Source of the DNA: Megalonaias nervosa
Taxonomy: Eukaryota > Mollusca > Bivalvia > Unionida > Unionidae
Assembly: GCA_016617855.1 (NCBI GenBank)
Contig: JAECUM010003306.1
Coordinates: 92,397-156,396 of the forward strand
DNA: 64,000 nt
Direction: 5' to 3'
Numbering within the stretch: the stretch's first letter is position 1; each line of letters opens with the position of its first letter. The notes under the pieces were generated by a model. That model ran no database searches, was not told the DNA's origin, and worked only from the letters and a program-made list of their open reading frames with translations. Below, in pieces: positions 49,060 to 59,903 of this stretch. Position numbers and translations under genes: made by a program.

Positions 49060-49600
49060 CAACATGGGAATAAGGTAAGATAAGATTTATTTAATGTTGG
49101 CATGATTTAAAACAACAAAGGTAATGTGCGCTTGCATGCTACAACATTTTGGTAGGTGTTAATCACGTGGAATAAGGTAACTTCCAAGTGCATAATACAG
49201 CAGTTCGATACGTGTTCTACACATAACAATATAGTAACTGCAGGTTATAGTAAAGCAGTTTGTTATGTGCGATACATATATGAATAAGGTAACTTGCAAT
49301 TACATTATACAGCAGTTTGGTGTGTGCTATTTACACAGGGAATACGGTAACTTGTAAGTGAATAATGCAGTAGTTTGGTGTGTTGAATACACATGGGAAT
49401 AATGTAACAACAATATGCATAATACAACAGCGTGGCGTTTGCTATACACACAGGAATAAGATAAGTTGCATTAGGCAAAGCACAGCAGTTTCGTATCTGC
49501 TACATGCATGAATAAGGTAACTCGCAAGATGTATAATGCAGCCGTTTGGTATGTGCAGTACACGTTAGAATACGGTGACTTGCAATATGGATAACAACTT
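49060..49600. repeat. Minisatellite, ~57-bp unit, about nine copies
   Basis: The unit GAATAAGGTAACTTGCAAGT - GCATAATACAGCAGTTTGGT - ATGTGCTATACACATGG recurs with substitutions throughout. Good examples are near 49170, 49288, 49345, 49398 and 49510. No coding potential. Confidence 0.8.
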
Positions 49601-51185
49601 CTCATCATTTAATTAGTAGTTGGCTTTGTGGGTTATGTTACATTATAATACAATGGTTAAGAAGCGATACATACATGAATAAGTTATTTGTTTTCTACTG
49701 TGATTCTATTATTTGCTGTTCTTTTCTGTTGTTTGCAAAATAGTTGTTTGAAAGCTACTGTGCATCCTAATCATGATACCTTTAGGTTATTTACTGATAT
49801 ATTACACCATATTTGTTCCCATGTGTGATACATACTCAGTCATAGACCCAAATTAAACATAATATTATATGATGTACATTTTGGTTTATGATGTGCCTTG
49901 TATTGAAGATTTTAAGAAAAATATTTCAAATGGGCTCCTGCTATATGAGCACCAATAATTTCGAACTGATTCCATCTAAATTTAGATACATAATAAGCAT
50001 TTAATTCACCTTGAAAGGTCAGTGCACTTATAATATAAGTTTATTTGGCATGATAGCAGTGACTTGACGTTAGTATAAACCCCGTATTGGTGAGCACCCA
50101 TGACTGGTCACATTCTATGATTCTATCAACCTCAATCTGAAATCATCACCGTACTTTAATGTAATAAATAAAATAGCCAATGGAAAAATGAAAACATTTT
50201 ATACGTCCGTCAAAATGTTCAGGGCGAGCAATTGAAATGGTATATGACCAGCAGTCAGCTAGTATGTTGGAACGCGCACAAACCTGCAAGGAAGAACCAT
50301 TTGACAACATGGCAGCAGGTTTACCGTAAGAGCCACCTTGACCTTTACATAGAGCTGAATAAATAATATCTCTATTAGGGATGAACGACGATTGTGGATT
50401 CATAAATACCTGTATAATGAAACTCTTTTTGAACTACAATTTGCACGCATTTTGCATAAATAAATTTAAGATGCAGCATGAAGTATCATTCATGTTGTAA
50501 AACAACTTTAATTTTCAATTACTTACTTTATACGACAGCCAATCTGTGCCGATGCTGTTTCACAAGTGGGTGGTTGCTAAACATCGATTAGTACAGGAGA
50601 TAACATCAACTAATGGTAAGTATTGTTTGCTTTGAACTTAGACAATTTCAGTTTTCAGGAAATAAATAATGCTAGCCTAAGAGTTTGGTTCATATTATTT
50701 CACTGCCAAATATTTGGTTTTCATTCTGCCCTACAAGTTTCAACCGCCTAACAGCATCAGATGGGCATAAGCTGCTTACACTAAAACAACCCTCACCCAG
50801 ACTGTTGAGATGCCAGCAAATTTTGTATACAGCGAAACGGTCATTAGTATTATTTACCAAGTAAATTCAACATGGTATATCGCCATTACGAATGTACAGT
50901 GTACACCCAACTGCGAACAACGTAGTCCAAAATGAAACATTCAGTATAATGAACAGCAAATAAGATTACAATAGCATATACTTCGGTGGCAGATCTGTTT
51001 GGTAAAGGTGTTTGGTGCAAGTCGTTGCATAAGAGCTATTACTGAATGACTGGTGGATATTCCTTCTGTCATTTTTTTATTCTGGTTCTTTTTAGTTCTT
51101 TTAGTTCTTCCATTCAATCTGTGGTAGTGTTTCATTGTAGGCAAATTTCAAGTAGCAAATACATATGACAAGTTGTGTAGATGGG
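49601..51185. other. No gene recognised
   Basis: AT-rich DNA. A GC-richer 85-codon minus-strand frame at 50146-50403 has no motif I recognise and no visible splice context. Confidence 0.4.
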
Positions 51186-51328
51186 CTATATCTCTGTTTC
51201 GTTGACAGTTTCATTTAGTGTTTGTGCAACAGGGTCTGTAAGTTGGACAAATCGTGTAATAGGAATGCCTTCTTTCCCATTTTCAACAGTAGCCTCATTG
51301 TCATGGGAGAAGTCATAATCACTAGAAT
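51186..51328 (-). CDS. Possible terminal exon of an unidentified gene
   Basis: On the minus strand a good acceptor (TTTTGCTTTCTGTTTCAG) ends at 51329. It is followed by 47 open codons: SSDYDFSHDNEATVENGKEG, IPITRFVQLTDPVAQTLNET, then VNETEI and a TAG at 51186-51188. The composition is acidic and polar, like a cytoplasmic or disordered C-terminal tail. A paralogue with the same acceptor position, exon phase and D-S-x-x-x-N-[DE]-A-T pattern lies 25.5 kb away at 25809, on the same strand. Matching splice position plus conserved protein pattern is the main support. No upstream exon was identified, and I do not recognise the family. Confidence 0.42.
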
Positions 51329-51339
51329 CTGAAACAGAA

Positions 51340-52019
51340 AGCAAAAGAAATATATTTTATATAAAATCTTCATTGGTATATATATCTACATTTACAAGAA
51401 TAATGATTCGCTTAAGAAATAACAAGAAACTTTTATTTCTATCAAAAAAGCGAAGTGGACGTGAGATTACTTACAATGATGACACATGCTTAATGGAACA
51501 GAATTGGCCAAGAAATACGAATTTGTTGAATGATTTCTGTGGAAGTTGCTCCTAATTATGTCGATTGCCCAAGTCATACAATCAAATGCTGAAACTTTCT
51601 TTATGATTTGCACATTCATCCATATATGAGGCACATCGGAATCACTTATCCAATAGTTAAGGCTGTTATTTCAGGGTGTTTTTTATTATAATATGTGAAA
51701 TTTCTATTAAGAGATTTGTATTAATAGGTAAAGTTGTTTCAGTGAGTTTTGTACTCTTTCTTGAAACAAAGCTATTTGTGAAAGCAGATTGTCGTCAATG
51801 GTATAAGGGGCAATTTTTGTCATATTTGCTCAAACTCTGTTTAGCATATTTAAGAACAAGTTCTTTATGGTTTTTATTTAATTATAGAATCAGCTGCCAC
51901 AATTGCTGTGGATTGGAATCATTTGTAAAAGATTAAAAGGCTATCAAGCAATGATACTTTCTACCATCTTTGGTCAGATTCTATTGAATTTTTATTCTGA
52001 AGATTTTTAAAAGATTTTC
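51340..52019. other. Intron-like DNA, no gene recognised
   Basis: Up to about 51680 it is weakly similar to 25835-26150. Beyond that it is AT-rich, and the first degenerate unit of the following array may start within it. Confidence 0.35.
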
Positions 52020-52560
52020 TGTTTTAGTAACAACAGGCGTATTTGATGATCAATCATCATCGTTTGTACAAAGTTCACAATCCTTTATGCCAGAATTTTT
52101 GCTTAAATTTGGTCTTATTCTGGCTAGCAGGGTTTGAGAAATTGTGTAAAAGGTTTCAATACTTTTCGCAATGGTATTTACATTTGATGGCAAATCAGAA
52201 TCCTTTGTGCAATTTGTAAAGCCCTTTATGTAATGATATTCTTTTCTTCAAATTGGTTTATATTCTGTTTAAAGGCATTTGACAAGTTGTCATCGTAATG
52301 TTTTATACTTTTCGTAACATGGTTATATTTGACATTGTTTCAGAATTATTTTCATAAATCTGAAGCCACTTATATCAGAACATTTTATGATAAAAGTAGT
52401 TAAATTCTGTCAATTTGATTCTGAAAAGAAGTCATTTTCAAACATTATTCTTTTAGTAACAGTGACAATAACTGATGTGCAGATCAATGTCATTTGTGTA
52501 AATTTTAAAGACTTTTATTATTGCATGTTTTATTCAAATTTAGAAAACTTTTCTTTACCA
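52020..52560. repeat. Degenerate tandem array, ~142-bp unit, four copies
   Basis: Units begin near 52022, 52168, 52308 and 52450 with TTTTAGTAACAA, ACTTTTCGCAATGG, ACTTTTCGTAACATGG and CTTTTAGTAACAGTG. Each continues with TTTGATG-CAAATCAGAAT-TTTGT-CAATTTGTAAAG-CTTTAT-type sequence. Spacing is about 140-146 bp. Confidence 0.6.
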
Positions 52561-53225
52561 GATGCTGAAAAGCTCTGATTTAAGTTCTTAGTTTGATGAA
52601 AGACCCCCCAAAATAAGAAACACTTAAGGGACTGAGACTTTACTGTCCAATGGCAATTTCCAGGAATCCAAGATAAATCAATTTCTTCCTTTTAAGTGCA
52701 AAGTTTTGAAAACATTCTGATATTCCTGAGAAACACCAAATACTAAATTTGGGAACAAAGCTATCTTCTTATGTATAATGTTGATTTAGCACCATTTACA
52801 TTTAGAACCACCTAGACATTATTAGGAAACATTGCTTTAAACCAAATGCCAATGAGACCATCAGTTTCGGAGAATTAACCAGAAATTTATATTTAAGTTG
52901 GCCACCAATCGGACCATATTGTCTATTAGATAAATACATTTTTTTTTTATATCATAAACCAGACATGGTGAAATCTTTTGGAGAGACTGCAAAGAAGTTA
53001 TGTCCATCCAGTTAGGAGACGTAGCGATAAGAAGATTTGACGCTTATTTGGAGGTCAGCTTGTTACCATTTTCGTTTAATACCAAGCTGACAAGCCCATT
53101 CACAAGTATGTCCAAGGGGCACTATTTTAGTCTCCGAGTCGTTAGAGATCATAATAAGTATTCGAATGAAAATCTCACGTCAAGATGGCATACTGTCCTG
53201 AATGAGTACCACACAGACTGAAATA
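52561..53225. other. No gene recognised
   Basis: Non-coding. A 73-codon plus-strand frame at 53000-53221 shows no motif. Confidence 0.4.
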
Positions 53226-53319
53226 AGAATTGAGATTTTCTTGCTTTAGGACATGAGCCTGTTCCTTACTCTTACTAACAGAATGTGTTCTTCACGCCAT
53301 GGGCCTGTGCTCTTAGTAT
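53226..53319. repeat. Minisatellite, left part (interrupted by the LTR element)
   Basis: It contains GCTTTAGGACATGAGCCTGT, TACTCTTACTAACAGAATGT and CACGCCATGGGCCTGTGCTC, diverged units of the ~40-bp repeat that resumes at 59904 on the far side of the retrotransposon. Confidence 0.75.
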
Positions 53320-54241
53320 TGTTACGTGCAGGCTCCTACAAATGTAACAAAAGGAAAGAGTAAAGTCAACAAGCTTTGTAAATTTTAACAAAATAATTTA
53401 TTTCTCTAGAAAACAATGTAAAAATAGGAAATAGGACTTACGGTTTGTGAATATAATCCAAAAATTAATACTAAAGTTGAAAAATATAAGTCCAATCACT
53501 AAACAGTTGTAATTGAATCCAGGTTCGAATCTCGATGAAATTCCAATATGGAGGCGATGACGTCAGATAAGGTTGTTGTACTGGTGGCAATAGATCCTCG
53601 ATTGAATCACAGTTTATAATGTTTTCATTTATAATTCCAGAATAAATTTCCACTAAATTTCTTTCTCCCAGAACTTTTATAAATATGAAGCACTTGTTTA
53701 GTTTTCTAGAGAATAAATTATTAAATTCCAAAAAAACAGATGAACTTCAAAACAATCTGACATCAGCAATTGAAACACCTTGTACCTTCAAGGTGTAAAC
53801 ATACGATTGACTGGAAAGCTCTCAGAATGAGTATTAAACCCATCTAAAACGTCATTTCATTCCCGCGTGATGGGTCACGTAATCACTTAATCATGAAACC
53901 GCGCAATAAAAAAAAAAACTGTCATTTGTCACTACGTTAGAATAGCCCTATCTAAGAATCAAATTCTCAACGCTAGAAATAAATCTAAAAATAAAACGTT
54001 GTTTATTCAGACTAACACGTAGGCTTAAATGACCTTGACAATAGCCAATCGTTATTACTCGATGTTTACAAAATCTGTGAGCTAATAATAGTGCTGAAGC
54101 AACGTTAAGATCTAATCGGGTCATGCCAATTTTCGGAAAAGAGATTCAAATCCAATGAAAATTATATTTAGAATAAAATGCAATGAAACAAAAATAAAAT
54201 AAAAAAGAACACACAAGAAATTAAATTACATATACTTAACA
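53320..54241 (-). repeat. 3' LTR of the Gmr1-like element
   Basis: 922 bp, nearly identical to 58973-59903. In plus orientation it starts TGTTACGTGCAGGCTCC and ends ATATACTTAACA, so the LTR has the usual TG...CA ends. A conserved 86-codon frame (53471-53731, minus) is also present in the other LTR with a single visible residue change (GER versus GDR). Confidence 0.9.
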
Positions 54242-54250
54242 CTTCCCCCC
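54242..54250 (-). other. Polypurine tract
   Basis: On the minus strand GGGGGGAAG lies directly before the 3' LTR start TGTTAAG, the expected plus-strand priming site for reverse transcription. Equivalent purine-rich junctions are seen in copies 2 and 3. Confidence 0.75.
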
Positions 54251-54375
54251 ATAAAAAAAGAAAGGTTTATACAATAAAATTTTCTTTTTATCATATGTAA
54301 ATTATACATGAGGTAAAACACAATTGCATAAGAACACTCTTATGAATCATATAAAGTGTACATGAAGTATTATTT

Positions 54376-55765
54376 CTATACACGGGAAAGTGCATCTGCA
54401 ATCGAATTGTCTTTTCCTTTGATGTGCCTGATGTGAAGATTATATTCTTGCAAAAACAAACTCCACCTTAATTATCTTTGATTTTTTTTTTCATCTTGTC
54501 GATGAAAGTAAGGGGCTTGTGATCACTAAACACAACAACTGGAGAAGGAGCTGAGCTAATGTAAACTTCAAAATGCTGTAATGCCAATATTAAAGCCAAA
54601 CATTCCTTCTCGATTGTTGAGTAATTTCTTTGATGCTTATTTAATTTCTTAGAGAAATGGCACACTGGGTGAGCAACACTATTTCTATCTTCTTGAATCA
54701 ATACTGCTCCAACCAAAGCATCACTTGCCTCCACAGATAATTTAAAAGATTGATTGAAATTTGGAGCTTTGAGAACATGCACACTTTTGAGTATGGCTTT
54801 TAATCCATCAAAAGCCTTCTAACATTTTTCAGTCCAAAGAAACTTGTTTTTCTTACTCAACAAATTTATCAGAGGTTCAGCAATATTAGAAAAATTGAAA
54901 CAAAATTACCGATAGTAGCCGGCCATACCCAAAAATTGCATCAGTTGCTATTTACTGACAGGCACAATGAAATCAGAGATAGCCTTGACCTTAGCATCTA
55001 TAGGTTTAACTTGACCATGTCCCACAATATGTCCTAGAAATGTACACAAGCACGGCAGAACTCACTTTTAGATAAATTAATTGTCAAATTTGCATCAGTG
55101 AGTCTTTCAAAGAATTTTCTAATCGTGGCTAGATGTTCTTTCCAGGTGTCGTTGTAGATGATGACATTATCGATGTAAGCATCACAATGATCAAGACCAG
55201 AGGTAATCATATTCATCAAGCGTTGAAACGTACTTGGGGAACCATTCATTATTTTATATTTATAGAGTCTATCTGGAGTCACAAATTCCAAAATTTCCTT
55301 TGCTCTTTCCGTAAGTGGAATTTGCTAAAATCCTTTCAGAAGGTCAAATTTCGTGACGTACTTGGCATTTGCAATTTTATCAATACAATCATCGATTCTT
55401 CGTAATGGAAATGAATCTGTTTTTGTCACACTGTTCACCTTCCTATAATCAGTGCACATACGGAAAGTTTTATCTGGTTTTGGAACAAGTACACATGGTG
55501 AACGCCAATCACTTTTACTGGGCTCTATAAAATCGTTCTACAGCAAATACTAAATTTCCTTTTTCAGGTATTTCTGTTTGAGAGGGTTCATCCTGTATGG
55601 TTGTTGTTTCACAGGTTTTGAACCTACAATTTCAACGTTATGAAAAATGTTGTTTGTCCTCGTAGGAATATCTGGAAACAAGTGCTCATATTCGAATAAT
55701 AACTGTTTAAGTTCATTCCTTTCTTGTTGTTGTAAATGCAAAAATTTCTGGTCCAGATTTTTCAT
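54376..55765 (-). pseudogene. Pol, reverse transcriptase and RNase H domains
   Basis: From 55765 the N-terminal linker runs through LFEYEHLFPDIPTRTNNIFH. RT blocks follow: DYRKVNSVTKTDSFPLRRI near 55400-55450, YKYKIMNGSPSTFQRLMN near 55210-55260, and the catalytic box as YIDN (55166-55177), where YxDD is expected. RNase H (54782-54468) has EASDALVGAVLIQED, in which the usual first Asp is Glu, then STIEKECLALILAL and VFSDHKPLTF. After a T-run frameshift near 54481-54490 it resumes with HIKGKDNSIADALSRV, the typical RNase H end, and stops at 54376-54378. Several stops and frameshifts interrupt it, and the altered aspartates argue against activity. Confidence 0.88.
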
Positions 55766-55919
55766 AATTTCCGAATTCTGAAGATTTGTTGCTCCAAGAT
55801 CAACAGAGTCCTCCTGAATTTCTTCAGTTAAATCCTCAGTTGGTGGGACAGGTACAACTAAATTAATTGCATGATTTTTTGGCCATCTCTAGCAATATAC
55901 TAGTACTCCATTAATTAAT

Positions 55920-56640
55920 TTAGACCAGAGTACTATAATTATAATTTAACTCATTCATTTTCTTCTTTACTTTGTAAGGGCCGTAAAACCTAATTTGAGT
56001 AAACTTTTGAAGAATAAGAAAGCGAGAATGAACTCTATTATAAGACTCAAAACTTCTCTCAATTAAAGTTCTGTGAAACCATGATTTCACTTTTGACATG
56101 AATTGCAGAATGCCAAATTCAAGCATAACTAGCTGGAAAATTCCAGATATAAACTTTGACCCTTGACCTGATTGGACAGATTTGGGAAGGCTAAATTGAG
56201 TAAAGAACTTTATCAAAGCTTTTACTATGGTTTTGGTTTTAATATTCCTCAAAGGATTTGCCTCTGGGAATCTTGTTGACGCCCACATAATGGCCAACAA
56301 ATATTGGTTGCCTGGCTTGGTCTTAGGTAAGGGACCAACACAATCTACCATAATTCTGCTAAATGGTTCGTCAAATGCAGGAATAGGTTGCAGATGAGCC
56401 TTAGGTATCTTCTGATTGGGTTTTCCTACCATGTGACAAGTATGACAAGATCTACAAAATTTACAAAGATCACTTTTGATTTTTGCCCAATAAAAGTGAA
56501 ACTAGATCTTGTGATAAGTTTTATTTATCCCTAAATGACCAGCCAGAGGAGTTTCATGGGCCAAACTAAGTATTTCCTGTCTGTAAGATTTTGGAATTAG
56601 AATCTGATAGTTCACTGACCACTCGTCACCAGCAGGTACC
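55920..56640 (-). pseudogene. Pol, integrase domain (H2C2, core, GPY/F)
   Basis: The zinc-binding domain spans HETPLAGHLGINKTYHKI and, after an in-frame TAG at about 56500, CKFCRSCHTCH, completing an HHCC pattern. The core begins at FSRIMVDCVGPLPKTKPGNQ (first catalytic Asp) and continues LLAIMWASTRFPEANPLRNI. The second catalytic block reads QSGQGSKF where QSDQGS-F is expected, so that Asp is lost; the third (Glu) block is degraded. A GPY/F module, YGPYKVKKKMNELNY, ends the domain at about 55930-55985. Lying upstream of RT, it defines the Gmr1-type order. Confidence 0.85.
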
Positions 56641-57019
56641 TCGGGAGGTCTCCATTTTCTCATAAGAATTCCATTTTTAATGAAATAACAGACAGGAACT
56701 TCAGTGGCTTTAGTTTTACTAATGGCCCTCTGAAACAAACAGGAGATCTCAGGATCTTCCTCCTGTTCGACGACAAGTGATTGTTGTTTATCACCCAGAT
56801 TAGATAAAAGAGAATGAGTATTTAAAAGAGGATCACTGTAATCAATACGTTTTGATTCATCCAAATTAGGAGTGAAAGTGACCTCATCAAAAGCCTGACC
56901 AATGCATATGTCAGCTAAAGGAATACTTTCCTTATCATAATCATTCTCATGAGCTTTCTTTGCCATAACTCCGGTAACTGCACAAGCTGGGTATACATCA
57001 GTAAATTCTTTTTCAATAG

Positions 57020-57440
57020 CATAAATTTTCTGATTAAAAGAAGGCTTGTCAGTTACAAGTGGATTAACCACAACCTTGTCTACAGCTAGGTCGTTGCCTA
57101 GTAACAAATAAATGCCCTCAACGGGTAAAGAAGACACTATACCGACTATCACAGGTCTTGAAACTAAGTCTGATGACAAATTTACAGAATGGTGAGAAAC
57201 ATTAACAAAACCGCACTCTACTCCCTGAATAAGAACACTCTCATTAGAAGAAGACTTCTCAGAAAGAGGCAAATTACCTGATAATTAAAGACTCTGAGAA
57301 GCTCCTGTATCCCTTAAAATTTTAATAGGGATAGGATTGGCCAAATCACCCAAGAGTGACATAGAACCCTTCGACATGTATGGTTCATAATTCTCCATAA
57401 TAAGATCAGACTGGGGTTTATTAGACCCAACAAATGTATT
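57020..57440 (-). pseudogene. Pol, aspartic protease domain
   Basis: The active-site motif reads ILRDTGASQSL, with DTGAS at 57297-57311. It is followed at once by an in-frame TAA (57285-57287). Downstream the frame is open with VLIQGVECGFVNVSHHSVNL and the C-terminal IYLLLGNDLAVDK, corresponding to the hydrophobic-LGxD motif of retroviral-type proteases. It would cleave Gag-Pol in virus-like particles. The TAA makes this copy defective. The open frame then continues to 56502 through a linker into the integrase zinc domain. Confidence 0.82.
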
Positions 57441-57443
57441 GCT

Positions 57444-58803
57444 TTAAATACATGACCGTGACTTTGACCTCTTAGAAATAAGCGCATTTGGGATAGGTCT
57501 ATCTTGATTCTGATGCCTATATTTCAATTTGAAGCAATCAGAAATGACGTGTCCTTTTTTCTTGCAATAGGCACACGTAGGAATAGACAAGGATATTGAA
57601 TCAAGTTTACCAGAAGCTTGATTTTTAGAAGTTGTGCCAGACTGAGTTTTAGGAGGAGTCGTAATAGGCTGAATTACCATTCTTTCAGTAGGCTGCTGAG
57701 TGAATGATTTGCCTGCAACAGGATATTTATGAGTTAAGGAATACTCATCAGCAGCAAGAGCAGCATTTTCCAAGGTTTCAATCTTATGCTCTTCATGATG
57801 ACTCTTAATGTCATTGGGAACACAATTCTTGAATTCTTCAAGTAATACAAGTTGTTCGCGACTTTCATAATCATGTTCAACTTTCTTGGCTAAGCACCAT
57901 CTCTTAAATAACTGCTCTTTTTCTCTTGCAAATTCAACATAAGTTTGTCCAGCTTCCTTTTTATAATTTCTCAAATTTTGCCGATAAGCCTCAGGGACTA
58001 ACGCATAACCCCTTAAGATGCACTCCTTAACCAAATCATAGTGAGAACTTTGTTGTAATGACAGAGATGCATGGATATCTCGGGCCTTGCCAAAACATAC
58101 ACATTGCAATAATTGACTCCAATGCTTCCTTGGCCATTTCAAATTTTTAGCAACATTTTTAAAATAAATAAAATATTTGTCTACTTTTTTTGTCTCCAAA
58201 AGGGGGCTCTAACCTGATATTTCTTGTAATGTCAAAACTTGAATTTGTATGTGAAGTGGTTATGTGCTTTGGACTTACCAGCTCAAATTCTTTCATTTTA
58301 ATTTGAGATTCCCTTTCATCCTTCTCTTTTTGTATTTGCATCTGTACGTGCATTTGTTCTTTTTGTCCATTCACTTGCATTTGCTTATCTTTCTCCCTCT
58401 CCTGTCTCTCCTCTTTCTCAAATTGTAATTTAATTTATTTATCATCCTCTCTTTGTTATCTCTCTCTCTCCTCTTTCACAAATTGTAATTTCATTTGTTT
58501 ATCATTCTCTCTTTCCTCTTTCTGAAGCTCGAGCTTCCTTAACTCCAATTCCATCTTGTATTTCATTTTTAATTCCATTACTTTAATGTCAGAGTCTGAT
58601 ACCGACTTACTGACCGAAGTCAAAACACTTTTATCAAGAACATTCTTCTCTACCAAATATTGAATCAAAATGTTTTTAATTTCTTGTTTCATCAAGGAAG
58701 CTTTTGCCTCAGAAAGATCGTATTTTCTGGCAAGTACAAGCAACTCATCTTCTTTCAAACTATCCAACTGCTCCTGAGTAGGACTAGAAGGAAAGGTCTC
58801 CAC
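57444..58803 (-). pseudogene. Gag with SCAN-like capsid and CCHC zinc knuckle
   Basis: The start codon ends at 58803. Residues ~12-55 form a SAP-like helical block (LKEDELLVLARKYDLSEAKA). Next comes a Lys/Glu-rich coiled coil with two in-frame TAA codons near 58415-58458. A frameshift near 58200 leads into a 251-codon stretch. Its capsid part (VPEAYRQNLRNYKKEAGQTY, VEFAREKEQLFKRW) strongly resembles SCAN domains, which are known to derive from Gmr1-like Gag. The nucleocapsid end has CAYCKKKGHVISDCFK, a CX2CX4HX4C knuckle, and a basic tail. It would form the particle and bind RNA if intact. The combination of SCAN-like capsid and the pol order makes the Gmr1 assignment firm. Confidence 0.87.
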
Positions 58804-58945
58804 TTTTAATTATATTGTGAATGAAAGCCTGTTGTTTTCACTAATTATTTCAAACAAAATGTAAAATAGTACTTGAGATTTAAAACCTAGGGGAATTTAA
58901 ATTTCAAAAAACAGTTTTCTGAAATATTTTAGCCAAAGTTCATAT

Positions 58946-58963
58946 ATCCAGGACGAGCCCCCA
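58946..58963 (-). promoter_or_regulatory. Primer binding site, proline-tRNA-like
   Basis: On the minus strand TGGGGGCTCGTCCTGGAT differs at one position from the 18-nt site complementary to the 3' end of tRNA-Pro, as used by murine leukaemia viruses. It lies 9 nt inside the 5' LTR. A degraded equivalent is at 33724-33741 in copy 3. Confidence 0.8.
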
Positions 58964-58972
58964 ATTTTCTCT

Positions 58973-59903
58973 TTTTACGTGTAGGCTCCAACAAATATAA
59001 CAAAAGAAAAGAGTGAAGTCAACAAGCTTTGTAACTTGTATCAAAATAATTTATTTCCCTAGAAAACAATGTAAAAATAGGAAATAGGACTTACGGTTTG
59101 TGAATATAATCCAAAAATTAATACTAAAGTTGAAAAATATAAGTCCAATCACTAAACAGTTGTAATTGAATCCAGGTTCGAATCTCGATGAAATTCCAAT
59201 ATGGAGGCGATGACGTCAGATAAGGTTGTTGTACTGGTGGCAATAGATCCTCGATTGAATCACAGTTTATAATGTTTTCGTTTATAATTCCAGAATAAAT
59301 TTCCACTAAATTTCTATCTCCCAGAACTTTTATAAATATGAAGCACTTGTTTAGTTTTCTAGAGAATAAATTATTAAATTCCAAAAAAACAGATGAACTT
59401 CAAAACAATCTGACATCAGCAATTGAAACACCTTGTACCTTCAAGGTGTAAACATACGATTGACTGGAAAGCTCTCAGAATGAGTATCAAACCCATCTAA
59501 AACGTCATTTCATCCGAGTGATGGGTCACGTGATCACTTAATCATGAAACCGCGCAATAAAGAAAAAATTGTCATTTGTCACATACGCTAGAATAGCCCT
59601 ATCTAGGAATCAAATTCTCAACGCTAGAAATAAATCTAAAAATAAAACGTTGTTTATTCAGACTAACACGTAGGCCGAAATGACCTTGGCAATAGCCAAT
59701 CGTTATCACTCGATGTTTACATAATCTATGAGCTAAAAGTAGTGATGAAGTAACGTTAAGATTTCATCGGATCATGCCAATTTTCGGAAAAGAGATTCAA
59801 ATCCAATGAAAATTATCATTAGAATAAAATGTAATGAAACAAAAATAAATAGAAAAGACTTTTAACACTAACACACCTGTAATCAAATTACATATACGTA
59901 ACA
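58973..59903 (-). repeat. 5' LTR of the Gmr1-like element
   Basis: 931 bp. It starts on the minus strand with TGTTACGTATATG and ends in ACGTAAAA, where the other LTR has ACGTAACA. It would contain the promoter and polyadenylation signal. The frame at 59124-59384 repeats that of the 3' LTR. Confidence 0.9.

Larger units (their letters stand above)
53320..59903 (-). mobile_element. Gmr1-like Ty3/gypsy LTR retrotransposon, complete structure
   Basis: A 6.58-kb element read on the minus strand. Order: 5' LTR (58973-59903), primer binding site, gag (58803-57444), protease (about 57440-57020), integrase (about 56640-55920), reverse transcriptase and RNase H (55765-54376), polypurine tract, 3' LTR (53320-54241). 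The domain sequences are Ty3/gypsy-type, but integrase precedes reverse transcriptase. That order defines the Gmr1 group, described in deuterostomes such as fish and sea urchin. The two LTRs are very similar, with scattered substitutions and small indels, so the insertion is not brand new. Gag and pol carry several stops and frameshifts and altered catalytic residues, so this copy is not autonomous. No clear target duplication was seen at TAGTAT|TGTTACG and CGTAACA|GAATTA. Confidence 0.9.
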
